This document shows positions 33,274-41,642 of a stretch of 53,576 nt of DNA, one piece after another. Numbering within the stretch: the first letter of the stretch is position 1; every line of letters begins with the position of its first letter. The notes beneath the pieces are model-generated. The model did no database searches, was not told the origin of the DNA, and saw only the letters and a list, made by a program, of their open reading frames with translations. This DNA comes from Phreatobacter sp. (lineage in GTDB: Bacteria > Pseudomonadota > Alphaproteobacteria > Rhizobiales > Phreatobacteraceae), in assembly GCF_030691135.1 (NCBI RefSeq), contig NZ_JAUYFA010000076.1, positions 1 to 53,576 on the forward strand. Direction: 5' to 3'. The position numbers and the translations under genes were made by a program.

Positions 33274-34218
33274 TCAGTTACCGGTGAGCGGCGCCGGGGT
33301 GCCCGGAGCCGGAGCCCCGGGCGCTGCCGGGGCACGTTGACCGGACCGGCGCCCGGACGGATCTCCGAAGTAGCGGAAGAAGTCCGAGGTGGGCGACAGC
33401 ACCATGCGGGTGTCGCCCTGCTTCATGCTCTGCTCATAGGCCTGCATGGTCCGGTAGAAGGAGAAGAAGTCCGGATCACGGTTGAAGGCCTCGGCAAAGA
33501 TCTTGTTGCGCTCGGCATCGCCGGTACCCCTGACCTCTTCCGAGCGACGGTCGGCCTCGGCGAGGATGCCGACGACCTCGCGGTCGGCGCGGGCGCGGAT
33601 CGTGACCGCGGCCTGCTGGCCGGTGGCGCGCAGATCGGCGGCTTCCTGACGGCGCTCGGTCTGCATGCGGTTGAACACCGCCTCCTGGTTGACCTGGGGC
33701 AGGTCGACGCGGGTGAGACGCAGATCGACGATCTCGACGCCGAGGGTCGTCGCCTCGCGGTTCACTTCTTCCTGGATGCGGTTCATCAGCCGGTCGCGAT
33801 CCGTGCGGATCAGCTGCGCAAGGGTGGCGCCGGCGATGATGTTGCGCGTCGAGGAGTTGACGAAGCTCGCCAGGCGGGTGTTCGCGTTGGAAACGGTCCG
33901 CACCGTCTGGAAGAAGCGCAGCGGCTGGGTGATGCGATAGCGCGCGAAGGCATCGACGTCGAGGTTCTGCCGGTCGGTGGACAGAACGGTCTGCACCGGC
34001 AGGTCAAGGTCAAGGATACGCTTGTCGACCGTCACCACGTTCTCGATGAACGGGACCTTGAAGTAGAGGCCCGGCTCGCTGATCGGCTCACGCACGACCT
34101 GACCGAAGCGCAGAACAATGGCGTGCTGCGTCATCTGGACGATGAAGAAGGCATTGGCGAGGGCGAAGAGCGTGAGCGCCGCGACGATGCCGAAGGCGAG
34201 TTTCAGGGAAGAGTTCAT
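33274..34218 (-). CDS. hflC: HflC, FtsH-modulating SPFH protein
   Basis: HflC with HflK forms a large membrane-anchored assembly that encloses and modulates the FtsH protease. The 314-residue protein has an N-terminal anchor (AFGIVAALTLFALANAFFIVQ, residues 8-28), an SPFH/band-7 domain (about 25-190) and a helical region with DREVVGILAEADRRSEEVRGTGDAERNKI. The C-terminus ends in a Pro/Ala/Gly tail. The ATG overlaps the hflK stop by four bases. Length is normal for the group. Confidence 0.95.
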   Translation of the reverse strand: MNSSLKLAFGIVAALTLFALANAFFIVQMTQHAIVLRFGQVVREPISEPGLYFKVPFIENVVTVDKRILDLDLPVQTVLSTDRQNLDVDAFARYRITQPLRFFQTVRTVSNANTRLASFVNSSTRNIIAGATLAQLIRTDRDRLMNRIQEEVNREATTLGVEIVDLRLTRVDLPQVNQEAVFNRMQTERRQEAADLRATGQQAAVTIRARADREVVGILAEADRRSEEVRGTGDAERNKIFAEAFNRDPDFFSFYRTMQAYEQSMKQGDTRMVLSPTSDFFRYFGDPSGRRSGQRAPAAPGAPAPGTPAPLTGN

Positions 34219-35414
34219 CGCGAAGTCCTCGCGGCAGCAGCGGCCGCAGCGGCCGGGGCGGGCTGTCCCGGGCGGCGCATGATCTGGTCGAGCGGCAGGA
34301 ACGGCTGCACGGAGCTACCGGCCTGGTCGATGATGATCTTCTCGGTGCCGCCGAAGATGCGCTCCATCGTCTCGAGGAACATGCGCTCGCGCGTCACGTC
34401 CGGAGACAGGCGGTACTGTTCGAAGACCTGGGTGAAGCGGCTCGCCTGACCGCTGGCCTCGGCGACGACGCGGTCGCGATAGGCCTCGGCCTCCTGCAGG
34501 ATCTGCGAGGCACGACCACGCGCCTCGGGAACCACCTGGTTGGCATAGGTGCGCGCCTCGTTCTGGACGCGCGTCTGGTCCTGCTGGGCCGCGTTGACGT
34601 CAAGGAACGAGTTGCGCACCGGTGCCGGCGGCAGGGCCGACAGCAGCTGGACGACGCGGATGTTCACGCCCGAGCGGTAATCGTCCATGATCCGCTGCAT
34701 GATCTGGCGGATTTCGGCGGCGATGGCCGCCTGGTCGACCGTCAGGATGTTCTGGATGTTGCGGCGGCCGATCGATTCGCGCAGCGCGCTTTCCGCCACC
34801 GCCTTCACGGTGCCTTCCGGATTCTGAAGCATGAAGACGTAGTTCGCGACCTGCGCCGCATTGACGTCCCACTGCACTTCGAGATCGATGTCGACGATGT
34901 TCTCGTCGCCGGTCAGCATGAGGCTCTCTTCGGGAACTTCACGGTTGGCGCCCCGGGCGCCGCCGCCGGAGCGGTAACCGACCTCGGTCCGCCGCACGTC
35001 GGTGACCGGAACCTTGTACACCGCGCCGAACGGCGCCGGCGGGTTCCAGTTCAGGCCCGGTGCGGCGTTGCCGATATGCCGGCCGAAGACGGTGTTCACC
35101 GCGACCTCGTTCTGGTTGACCGTGAAGAAGCCGGTGAGGCCATAGATGATCACGCCGAGCACGCCGATCAGGGCGATGCCCTTGGCGCCGATATTGCCAC
35201 CGCCGCCCGGAAGGACGTTCTTGAGGCGCTCCTGGCTCCGACGGATCAGCTCCTCGAGGTCAGGCGGCTGGTTGCCGCCACCACCGCCGCCGCCACCACC
35301 GCCCTGCGGGCCCTGCCCCCAGGGACCGCGAGGCGCACCGCCGCCGCCGCCGCCACCACCTGTGCCGCCGCCGCCGCCCCATGGGCCGCCGCCGCCTTGA
35401 TTGTTCCACGGCAT
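34215..35414 (-). CDS. hflK: HflK, FtsH-modulating SPFH protein
   Basis: HflK is the partner of HflC. The 399-residue protein begins with a very glycine-rich segment of about 50 residues (MPWNNQGGGGPWGGGGG...), then LEELIRRSQERLKNVLP, a membrane segment (about 82-102), a band-7 domain with AESALRESIGRRNIQNILT, and the YANQVVPEARGRASQILQEAEAYRDR helix. It ends in an Ala/Pro-rich tail. Glycine-rich HflK N-termini are common, though this one is long. A good promoter (35483-35511) lies 69 bp upstream, so hflK-hflC-DUF2065 is likely one transcription unit. Confidence 0.95.
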   Translation of the reverse strand: MPWNNQGGGGPWGGGGGTGGGGGGGGAPRGPWGQGPQGGGGGGGGGGNQPPDLEELIRRSQERLKNVLPGGGGNIGAKGIALIGVLGVIIYGLTGFFTVNQNEVAVNTVFGRHIGNAAPGLNWNPPAPFGAVYKVPVTDVRRTEVGYRSGGGARGANREVPEESLMLTGDENIVDIDLEVQWDVNAAQVANYVFMLQNPEGTVKAVAESALRESIGRRNIQNILTVDQAAIAAEIRQIMQRIMDDYRSGVNIRVVQLLSALPPAPVRNSFLDVNAAQQDQTRVQNEARTYANQVVPEARGRASQILQEAEAYRDRVVAEASGQASRFTQVFEQYRLSPDVTRERMFLETMERIFGGTEKIIIDQAGSSVQPFLPLDQIMRRPGQPAPAAAAAAAARTSR

Positions 35415-35482
35415 GAACTGTCCTCGCTTGATGGCGCGGCCGAAGCCCCGCTCACGCCCGAAGGCGCTGGAAGTTAAGGACG

Positions 35483-35511
35483 GATATAGAAGACCGTCTC
35501 GCTGCTTTCAA
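35483..35511 (-). promoter_or_regulatory. Sigma-70-type promoter of hflK
   Basis: On the minus strand TTGAAA (35511-35506) and TATATC (35488-35483) are spaced by 17 bp, close to consensus. It lies in the 172-bp gap between folA and hflK and points to hflK, with about 69 bp to the ATG. Confidence 0.65.
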
Positions 35512-35586
35512 CGCGGCTTGGCTGCACAGACCCATGAATAGGCGTCTTGGTGAAGATTGGCGCCTCCTGAGGCAGCCCGCGACGGC

Positions 35587-36147
35587 CTATCCGGGCGCAG
35601 TGTCGGCATCGGGCCCTGCGCCATGCGGCGTTCCGCCGCTGGCCCGGCGGTAGGTGACGACGCGAAACGGATGGTCATCGTCGGGGCCTGCGGGGTGAAT
35701 GGCGTGCGTTTCGCCGGTCCAGAGGGCCAGGTCGACGGCTGGAAAGAAGGCGTCGGCCTCCGGCTCGGCCTCGACATGGGTGATGACGAGGCGGTCGGCG
35801 TGCGGCATGGCCTGCGCATAGATGTCGGCCCCGCCGAGGACGGCGATCTCGTCGGCGCCCGATCGCAGCGCCTCTGCATGGGCGATCGCCAGGGCCGCCT
35901 GCAGCGACCCCGTCACCACGGCACCCGGCAGCGACAGGCCCGGCTGGCGCGAGGCGACGATGTTGAGCCGCTTCGGCAGCGGCCGGCCGCCGAAGCTCTC
36001 GAAGGTCTTGCGCCCCATGACGAGCGGCTTGCCGGCGGTGGCGGCACGGAAGTGCGCCATGTCGGCCTTGAGACGCCAGAGCAGCCGGTTGTCGCAGCCG
36101 ATGGCGCCGTTGGCGGCGACGGCGGCGATGAGCACGATGGGGGTCAC
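35587..36147 (-). CDS. folA: Dihydrofolate reductase
   Basis: FolA reduces dihydrofolate to tetrahydrofolate with NADPH. The 186-residue enzyme has [31 protein letters not shown] at the N-terminus, [20 protein letters not shown] (NADPH and substrate side) and [24 protein letters not shown]. The family LPWxLPxD motif reads LLWRLKAD here, with the catalytic Asp kept. The start is GTG at 36147, overlapping the thyA stop by four bases (GTGA). ThyA produces dihydrofolate, so the overlap pairs producer and recycler. Confidence 0.95.
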   Translation of the reverse strand: MTPIVLIAAVAANGAIGCDNRLLWRLKADMAHFRAATAGKPLVMGRKTFESFGGRPLPKRLNIVASRQPGLSLPGAVVTGSLQAALAIAHAEALRSGADEIAVLGGADIYAQAMPHADRLVITHVEAEPEADAFFPAVDLALWTGETHAIHPAGPDDDHPFRVVTYRRASGGTPHGAGPDADTAPG

Positions 36148-36938
36148 ACCGCCACCGGCGCCTTGATGGCTGGATGCGGCTCGTAGCCGGTCAGCGTGAA
36201 GTCGTCATAGGTGAAGCCGAACAGGTCGGTCACATCAGGGTTGAGCGTCATCACCGGCAGGGGGCGCAGCGGGCGGCTGAGTTGCAGTTCGGCCTGCTCG
36301 ACATGGTTGGTGTAGATATGGGCATCGCCGAGCGTGTGAACGAAATCGCCGGGCTTCAGACCCGCCACCTGCGCCAGCATCAGCGTCAGAAGGGCATAGG
36401 AGGCGATGTTGAACGGCACGCCGAGGAAGATGTCGGCCGAGCGCTGGTAGAGCTGGCAGGAGAGTTTGCCGTCGGCGACGTAGAACTGGAACAGGCAATG
36501 GCAGGGCGGCAGCGCCATGGCCTCGACATCGGCCGGGTTCCAGGCCGAGACGATGAGGCGGCGCGAATCGGGATTGGTCCTCAGCGTCTTCACCAGTTGG
36601 GCGATCTGGTCGATGCTGCGGCCGTCGGGGGCGGCCCAGGAGCGCCACTGCTTGCCGTAGACCGGGCCGAGATTGCCGTCGGCATCGGCCCATTCGTCCC
36701 AGATGCTGACGCCGTTGGCCTTGAGATAGGCGATGTTGGTGTCGCCCTTCAGGAACCAGAGGAGTTCGTGGACGATCGACTTCAGGTGCAGCTTCTTGGT
36801 GGTGACCATCGGAAAGCCCTCCGACAGGTCGAAGCGCATCTGGTGGCCGAAGACGGAGAGCGTGCCGGTGCCCGTGCGGTCGTCCTTGCGGGCGCCGTGG
36901 CGCAGGACGTGCTCCATCAGGTCGTGGTACTGGCGCAT
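36144..36938 (-). CDS. thyA: Thymidylate synthase
   Basis: ThyA methylates dUMP to dTMP, converting methylenetetrahydrofolate to dihydrofolate. The 264-residue protein has the usual ThyA length, the nucleophile C146 in [37 protein letters not shown] at the N-terminus, and [19 protein letters not shown] for dUMP binding. The ATG at 36938 is preceded by GCCGGAGGCC; the open frame upstream (to 36992) is not family-like. The stop overlaps the folA start, so thyA-folA is a two-gene operon. Confidence 0.97.
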   Translation of the reverse strand: MRQYHDLMEHVLRHGARKDDRTGTGTLSVFGHQMRFDLSEGFPMVTTKKLHLKSIVHELLWFLKGDTNIAYLKANGVSIWDEWADADGNLGPVYGKQWRSWAAPDGRSIDQIAQLVKTLRTNPDSRRLIVSAWNPADVEAMALPPCHCLFQFYVADGKLSCQLYQRSADIFLGVPFNIASYALLTLMLAQVAGLKPGDFVHTLGDAHIYTNHVEQAELQLSRPLRPLPVMTLNPDVTDLFGFTYDDFTLTGYEPHPAIKAPVAV

Positions 36939-37036
36939 CGCGGCCTCCGGCGGGGCGAATCCGAAAACGCATCTTATAGCGCGGTTCGCCATCCGGCGGC
37001 AGCAGCCGGAACCGTCGCGATACGCGCTTCCACACT

Positions 37037-37058
37037 AAAACGCCGCCCGCGGGCGGCG
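37037..37058 (-). terminator. Intrinsic terminator after the DUF2853 gene
   Basis: CGCCGCCC-GC-GGGCGGCG (37058-37041 on the minus strand) is a perfect 8-bp stem followed by TTTTAG. It lies 40 bp after the DUF2853 stop and before the thyA start, separating the two transcription units. Confidence 0.7.
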
Positions 37059-37098
37059 CTCGTCGCGGTTGCACAGCCTTCGTGCGCCCGTCAGACCG

Positions 37099-37419
37099 TC
37101 ACTTCTTGATGAAGAGGTCGAGCTTCTTGAAGTGGTCCGCGAGCAGGTAATAGACCGTGACGCGGTTCTTGGTCTTGTCGGCCTTCATGGCCGTCCCGAC
37201 CTTGGTCAGCGCCGCGTCAATCGCCGCCTCGTCGGTCAGCGCCAGCTTCTTCATGCAGAAATTCTTCTTCACGCGGGCGACCTCTTCCGGGTCGCTGAAG
37301 GAGACGAGCGAGGAATCGCGGTTCCTGAGCGCGATGCCGAGATAGCGGACCAGACCGGCGACAGCCGCCTCGTCCGCCTTCGGCGCGTATTTCTTCACAT
37401 CGGCCAGCCAATCGCTCAC
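37099..37419 (-). CDS. DUF2853 family protein
   Basis: The 106-residue cytoplasmic protein begins with VSDWLADVKKYAPKADEAAV and ends KNRVTVYYLLADHFKKLDLFIKK, the pattern of the DUF2853 family. A small all-helical structure is known for members, but no function is. I take the GTG at 37419 as start because GGGGAGGA is placed six bases before it; the frame is open for 64 more codons without a protein-like pattern. It is a single gene closed by the terminator at 37037-37058. Confidence 0.85.
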   Translation of the reverse strand: MSDWLADVKKYAPKADEAAVAGLVRYLGIALRNRDSSLVSFSDPEEVARVKKNFCMKKLALTDEAAIDAALTKVGTAMKADKTKNRVTVYYLLADHFKKLDLFIKK

Positions 37420-37552
37420 GTCGATCCTCCCCCTGCTCTGTGGCATCGCCCGGCTTCGGATGCCGGAACGGGAGCAGACTACCATCGGCCCGGTCGCGCC
37501 GTCCCCGCCTGCCGCCTCCGTCAAAAACCCGATAGGCGGCGGCCTCCGGCGG

Positions 37553-38026
37553 TCAGCGCGCGGCGACGGCGGGCCATTTGGTGTCGGCGGCGGCGATGAA
37601 GCCGGGGACATCGGTCAGCCAGGTGCGGTGAACCCTGGCGTCGTAGTTGAGGTAGAGGCGGCCGGCCACGATGTGCCAGTGGCGGGGATCGCCGGCAGCG
37701 CGATAACCCTGCGCGGCGGCCCAGGCGCAATGGCCGCCATAGGCCGGCGCATAGCGTTCCGGATCGGCGGCGAAGGCATCCCGCGAGGCGGCGCTGGCGA
37801 AGCGCCAGGTGGCATTCTTCCAGCGGTGGGTGAAGCGGCTGTCGCCGCGCACCGGGCGTCCCTCGGTGTGGAAGGCGACGACGTCGTGGCCGTCGGCGGC
37901 CAGACTGGACAGGGTGCCGGTATAGATCTCGGGTCCGGCGAGGGAGGACACCGTCGACAGGCCAACCGTGGTCAGAAGAACGAAGGCGGTGAGGGCGCGG
38001 CGGGAGGGATACACGATGCCGGTCAT
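37553..38026 (-). CDS. Exported YHS-domain protein
   Basis: The 157-residue precursor has a signal peptide (SRRALTAFVLLTTVGLSTVSSLA), then a YHS-like domain: GHDVVAFHTEGRPVRGDSRFTHRWKNATWRFASAASRDAFAADPERYAPAYGGHCAWA, given here only as landmarks between residues 45 and 110. Many alphaproteobacteria encode this exported YHS family with YGGHCAWA; metal or cofactor binding is suspected but unproven. I chose the ATG at 38026, with CCGAGGTC before it. It is flanked by a 133-bp gap with nothing recognisable toward DUF2853 and a hairpin region toward tctA. Confidence 0.85.
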   Translation of the reverse strand: MTGIVYPSRRALTAFVLLTTVGLSTVSSLAGPEIYTGTLSSLAADGHDVVAFHTEGRPVRGDSRFTHRWKNATWRFASAASRDAFAADPERYAPAYGGHCAWAAAQGYRAAGDPRHWHIVAGRLYLNYDARVHRTWLTDVPGFIAAADTKWPAVAAR

Positions 38027-38105
38027 GGCGAGGACCTCGGGGCGACAAGCGAGGGCGACATGCCCTCGTTTCACCCTGTTCGGGTCCGCACCGGCCGGTG
38101 TTACG

Positions 38106-38147
38106 CCGTCGCGGGACGGCGACCGGCGGCGCGCAGGGCGCCGCCGG
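38106..38147 (-). terminator. Two GC-rich hairpins after tctA
   Basis: On the minus strand CCGGCGGCGC (38147-38138) pairs with GCGCCGCCGG (38132-38123) around a five-base loop, 10 bp after the tctA stop. A second hairpin, GCCGTC-CCGC-GACGGC, follows at 38121-38106. There is no T-tract, so rho-independent action is uncertain. Confidence 0.4.
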
Positions 38148-38156
38148 CAAGGACGG

Positions 38157-39665
38157 TCACTCGACGAAGACGGTATCGCGCTTCTTGGTGATCGCCGGCA
38201 GGAAGGAGATGATCAGCATCAGCACGGCGATGGCGATCAGGAAGGCCGAGATCGGACGGTTGACGAAGTCGACGAAGACCGACCAGTCGCCGCGCGACAT
38301 CAGGATGGAGCGGCGCAGGTACTCCTCCATCAGCTTGCCGAGCACGAAGCCGAGCAGCAGCGGAGCGACCTCGAAGCCCATCTTGATGAAGGCATAGCCG
38401 ACCAGGCCGAAGAAGGCGGTGATCATCACGTCGAAGGGGTTGTTGTTCACCGAGTAGATGCCGATGCAGCAGAACATCAGGATCGAGGGGAACAGCATGC
38501 GGTAGGGGACCTTCAGCAGCTTCACCCAGATGCCGATCATCGGCAGGTTGATGATGAGCAGCATGAGGTTGCCGATCCACATCGAGGCGATCATGCCCCA
38601 GAAGAGATCGGGCCGCTTCTCCATGACCTGCGGACCCGGCACGATGCCGTGGATGGTCATGGCACCGACCATAAGCGCCATGACGGCATTGGGCGGGATG
38701 CCGAGGGTGAGCAGCGGGATGAAGGAGGTCTGCGCGCCGGCATTGTTGGCGCTCTCCGGACCGGCGACGCCCTCGATGGCGCCCTTGCCGAACCGCGAGG
38801 GGTCCTTGGCGATCTTCTTCTCCAGGGTGTAGCTGGCGAAGGGGCCGAGCACGGCGCCGTTGCCGGGCAGGATACCGAGGCCGGCACCGAGACCCGTGCC
38901 GCGCAGGATCGGCATGACCGAGCGCTTCATCTCCTCCCAGTTGGGCAGGAGGCTGCCGATCTTGCTCTTCAGGACGTCGCGCGTTTCCGGCGATTCCAGA
39001 TTCCGGAGGATCTCGGCGAAGCCGAACATGCCCATGGCGATGGTGGTGAAATCGATGCCGTCGGACAGTTCCGGCCAGGAGAAGGTCATGCGGTCGGCGC
39101 CGGTCTCCAGGTCCTGGCCGACGGTCGACAGCATGAGGCCGGCAAGCACCATGGCGATGGCCTTGATGACCGAGCCGCGGGCGAGAACCACCGCGAAGAT
39201 CAGGCCCATGACCATCAGCGAGAAATATTCAGCCGGGCCGAAGAGCAGGGCGACGCGCGTCAGCGGCGCAGCGAGCGCGGCGATGACGAGGGTGGCGACG
39301 CTGCCGGCGAAGAACGAGCCGATGGCGGCGATGCCGAGGGCGGCGCCGGCCCGGCCGTTGCGGGCCATCTGGTGACCGTCGAGCACGGTGACGATCGAAG
39401 TCGCCTCACCGGGGATGTTGACGAGGATCGCGGTGGTCGAGCCGCCGTACTGCGCGCCATAATAGATGCCTGCGAGCATGATGAGGGCGCCGACGGGATC
39501 GAGCCCGAAGGTGATCGGCAGCAGCATGGCGATCGTGGCGATCGGGCCGACGCCGGGGAGGACGCCGATCAGGGTGCCGATCATGCAGCCGAGGAAGCAG
39601 AGCCCGAGATTCTTGATCGTCAGGGCGACGCCGAAACCGAGCGCCAGATTGGAGATCATGTCCAT
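38157..39665 (-). CDS. tctA: TctA-family large membrane subunit of a tripartite tricarboxylate transporter
   Basis: The 502-residue protein has about twelve membrane segments and the family signatures IGVLPGVGPIATIAMLLPIT (near 33-52), YGAQYGGSTTAILVNIPGEA and GNGAVLGPFASYTLEKKI plus FGKGAIEGVAGPESANNAGA. It is the main membrane unit of a Ttt transporter, driven by an ion gradient with a periplasmic Bug binding protein. tctB is 10 bp upstream on the same strand. No binding-protein gene adjoins; the nearest in the window is at 22295-23281. The substrate is not decidable. Confidence 0.94.
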   Translation of the reverse strand: MDMISNLALGFGVALTIKNLGLCFLGCMIGTLIGVLPGVGPIATIAMLLPITFGLDPVGALIMLAGIYYGAQYGGSTTAILVNIPGEATSIVTVLDGHQMARNGRAGAALGIAAIGSFFAGSVATLVIAALAAPLTRVALLFGPAEYFSLMVMGLIFAVVLARGSVIKAIAMVLAGLMLSTVGQDLETGADRMTFSWPELSDGIDFTTIAMGMFGFAEILRNLESPETRDVLKSKIGSLLPNWEEMKRSVMPILRGTGLGAGLGILPGNGAVLGPFASYTLEKKIAKDPSRFGKGAIEGVAGPESANNAGAQTSFIPLLTLGIPPNAVMALMVGAMTIHGIVPGPQVMEKRPDLFWGMIASMWIGNLMLLIINLPMIGIWVKLLKVPYRMLFPSILMFCCIGIYSVNNNPFDVMITAFFGLVGYAFIKMGFEVAPLLLGFVLGKLMEEYLRRSILMSRGDWSVFVDFVNRPISAFLIAIAVLMLIISFLPAITKKRDTVFVE

Positions 39666-39675
39666 GTGAAGCGCC

Positions 39676-40218
39676 TTACCAGCCGGCCCAGGGGGCGACC
39701 GGGATCGGCAGCCTCAACGCAACCTTGAACAGAAGGATGCAGAAGGCCGTCATGGCGGCCGAGAAGATCAGCGTCTGTATCCAGTTGCGCTCGTCGGCCG
39801 CGAGGCTCGCGACGATCAGGGTCAGCGGACCAGCAACGATGAGGCCGAGCGGCGGCAGCAGGTCCGTGCGGCCGATGCCGGGAATGTTGAGGGTGGTGCC
39901 GCGGATCGTGGCGGCGAAGATCAGCACGGAGCCGAGGACGAAGATCGGGCCACGGATCGACCAGGCTTCGAGGCGCGGGCCGATGACGGTCAGGGCCTGG
40001 AGCACGATGATCCCGCCAATCCCCATCAGCAGGAAGGAAAGGCCGCGCGGGAAGGAACCGGGGCCGAGATTGGCACCACGTCCGCCACTCAGGTTGGAAG
40101 AGGCCCACAGGCAGGCGAGCCCGAAGGCAATGATGAAGAGCCCGGCGAACATGTCCTGGGGGCTCTTGACCAGTCCGCGTGTTTCTTCACCCGCACTCGT
40201 CGCGTTTCCGTCCTGCAT
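39676..40218 (-). CDS. tctB: TctB-family small membrane subunit of a tripartite tricarboxylate transporter
   Basis: The 180-residue protein has four hydrophobic segments typical of TctB: DMFAGLFIIAFGLACLWAS, LGPGSFPRGLSFLLMGIGGIIVL, PIFVLGSVLIFAATI and a C-terminal WIQTLIFSAAMTAFCILLFKVAL with LRLPIPVAPW. The GxGxxPR-like LGPGSFPRGL is a family hallmark. I took the ATG at 40218, preceded by GCGGGGGGACT; upstream in-frame ATGs at 40239 and 40260 are weaker. It precedes tctA by 10 bp. A perfect 13-bp palindrome lies 63-75 bp upstream. Confidence 0.9.
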   Translation of the reverse strand: MQDGNATSAGEETRGLVKSPQDMFAGLFIIAFGLACLWASSNLSGGRGANLGPGSFPRGLSFLLMGIGGIIVLQALTVIGPRLEAWSIRGPIFVLGSVLIFAATIRGTTLNIPGIGRTDLLPPLGLIVAGPLTLIVASLAADERNWIQTLIFSAAMTAFCILLFKVALRLPIPVAPWAGW

Positions 40219-40280
40219 AGTCCCCCCGCTTCGGAGCATCGTATTGAGACCAAATGTCACCCCGTGCTCTTGCGCGCGGA

Positions 40281-40293
40281 TGACATCATGTCA
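40281..40293. promoter_or_regulatory. Palindromic candidate operator upstream of tctBA
   Basis: TGACAT-C-ATGTCA is a perfect inverted repeat in the 150-bp gap between the RHH gene and tctB. On the minus strand its end forms TTGACA (40294-40289), a perfect -35, so a bound repressor would mask a promoter; the -10 is not convincing. The regulator is unknown, and none is encoded next to tctBA except the RHH protein upstream. Confidence 0.4.
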
Positions 40294-40368
40294 ACTGCCC
40301 GAACACAAGCAGGAGGCGATTCACAGGCCCGGGACAATGCGCAGCAGGTGCTCATTCGCGGCGGCCCG

Positions 40369-40599
40369 TCAGCCGGTCGCCGTGCTTCTCGTACGGTAAT
40401 GGTCGAGGACGAAAAGACGAATGGAAGACGACAGGTTTCCTTGGGAGCGGCCGCCGTCGATCTGGCCGACCACATCCGACAGGGTCTCGCGGCGTTCGGC
40501 GGCGATTTCCTTCAGCGCGTTCCAGAACTCGTCTTCGAGGCTGACGCTGGTCTTGTGGCCCTCGACGACGATCGAACGTTTGATGACGTGGCTCTTCAT
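40369..40599 (-). CDS. Ribbon-helix-helix domain protein
   Basis: The 76-residue protein has an RHH fold: KRSIVVEGHKTSVSLEDEFWNALKEIAAERRETLSDVVGQIDGG, of which HKTSVSLEDEFW is the DNA-contacting strand and first helix. It resembles the RHH_4 family found next to DUF4169 in alphaproteobacteria. The ATG at 40599 is six bases after the DUF4169 stop. It probably forms a DNA-binding dimer; targets are unknown. The end is 150 bp before tctB. Confidence 0.85.
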   Translation of the reverse strand: MKSHVIKRSIVVEGHKTSVSLEDEFWNALKEIAAERRETLSDVVGQIDGGRSQGNLSSSIRLFVLDHYRTRSTATG

Positions 40600-40605
40600 G
40601 CAGAT

Positions 40606-40782
40606 TCACTCCGGGCGCTTGTGACCATCCAGCCGACGGGACTCCAAGGCCTCGCGGGCCTCGTCGAGTTGTCGTTCACTGGTTGGACGACCAAAGCGCA
40701 GGCGGTTGGCGTCGGCGCCAAGCGCCTCGGCTTCGCGGGCTTTGCGTTTGCGTGCGCGCTTCAAATTGATGATGTCACCCAT
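40606..40782 (-). CDS. DUF4169 family small protein
   Basis: This 58-residue basic protein begins MGDIINLKRARKRKAREAEA and continues through GRPTSERQLDEAREALESRR, the DUF4169 pattern of conserved NLRRARK-like start and GR(S/T) motif. It is too short for standard ORF size limits but has a full start and stop. It precedes the RHH gene by six bases, so the two form a small operon. No function has been assigned to the family. SspB is 211 bp upstream on the same strand. Confidence 0.85.
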   Translation of the reverse strand: MGDIINLKRARKRKAREAEALGADANRLRFGRPTSERQLDEAREALESRRLDGHKRPE

Positions 40783-40993
40783 GGTAACATTCCAAATTCA
40801 CAGACAGCGTTGCGGTTCCCTTCAAGGCGAAAAAAAACCGGCCGGCGCCGTGCGGTACAAGACCGGCGTCGCCTATTGTCTAGCCAGCACCGGCCTGCAT
40901 GGAAACCGTCTCTCGGTACCGCTGTGACAGAGCAGTCATGCTCTTGACCGGACCAAACGGAGATGACCGGCGAAACCCGACGAATCCGCGGGT

Positions 40994-41554
40994 CTATTTT
41001 TTGCGGAACTTGTCCAGGCTGACGACCTCTGCGCCGCTCGAACCGGTTTCCGCGGCCGCCTGATCGGTCTTCGCCGCTGCGCCGTCGTCGTGACGGCGCG
41101 TGGCGGCAGGCGACGGCGTGGGCGCTTCCGTATCGGCATCGGCCGAAAGACGGGGGGTGATTTCCTTGACGCCGACATCGCCCTTCTCGGCCTCGGCGCC
41201 GGCCACCTCGAACTGGAGGCCGAACTGCACCGAGGGGTCGAAGAAGCCCTTGATCGAGTCGAAGGGCACGAGAAGCCGCTCGGGGATGCCGCCGAAGGAC
41301 AGCCCGACCTCGAAGCTGTGCTCGGTGATGATCAGGTCCCAGTACTGGTGCTGCAGCACCACGGTCATTTCCAGCGGGTATTTCTCACGCATGCGGTTCG
41401 ACAGGCGCACGCCGGGGGCGCGGGTGTCGAAGGTGATGTAGAAATGATGGTCGCCGGGAAGCCCGTCGCGTGCCGCGTCGACGAGGACACGGCGGACCAC
41501 GCCGCGCAGGGCGTCCTGGGCCAGAAGATCGTAGCGGATGAGGTCTGTTGGCAT
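40994..41554 (-). CDS. sspB: ClpXP adaptor SspB (alphaproteobacterial type)
   Basis: SspB binds ssrA-tagged proteins and tethers them to ClpX for degradation. The 186-residue protein has the SspB-like core (residues 1-115: DLIRYDLLAQDALRGVVRRV, HFYITFDTRAPGVRLS, EKYPLEMTVVLQHQYWDL, FGGIPERLLVPFDSIKGFFDPS), then a disordered linker and the short C-terminal tail VVSLDKFRKK, the kind of ClpX-binding motif seen at SspB ends. The ATG is at 41554. The ssrA gene, which makes its substrate tag, lies less than 100 bp upstream in the same direction. Confidence 0.93.
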   Translation of the reverse strand: MPTDLIRYDLLAQDALRGVVRRVLVDAARDGLPGDHHFYITFDTRAPGVRLSNRMREKYPLEMTVVLQHQYWDLIITEHSFEVGLSFGGIPERLLVPFDSIKGFFDPSVQFGLQFEVAGAEAEKGDVGVKEITPRLSADADTEAPTPSPAATRRHDDGAAAKTDQAAAETGSSGAEVVSLDKFRKK

Positions 41555-41642
41555 GAGCTGGTCGATCGCGGAACGGACCCGGGGCCTTCTGTGGCGCGGG
41601 GCTGGACGCCCCCCGACCGCCGCGCCGCGGACCGGAGAGAAG

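Noticed and set aside
40783-40993. Terminator after sspB at the T8 run (minus strand, about 40840)
   Set aside because: A T8 follows GC-rich sequence, but I could not find a convincing stem immediately before it.
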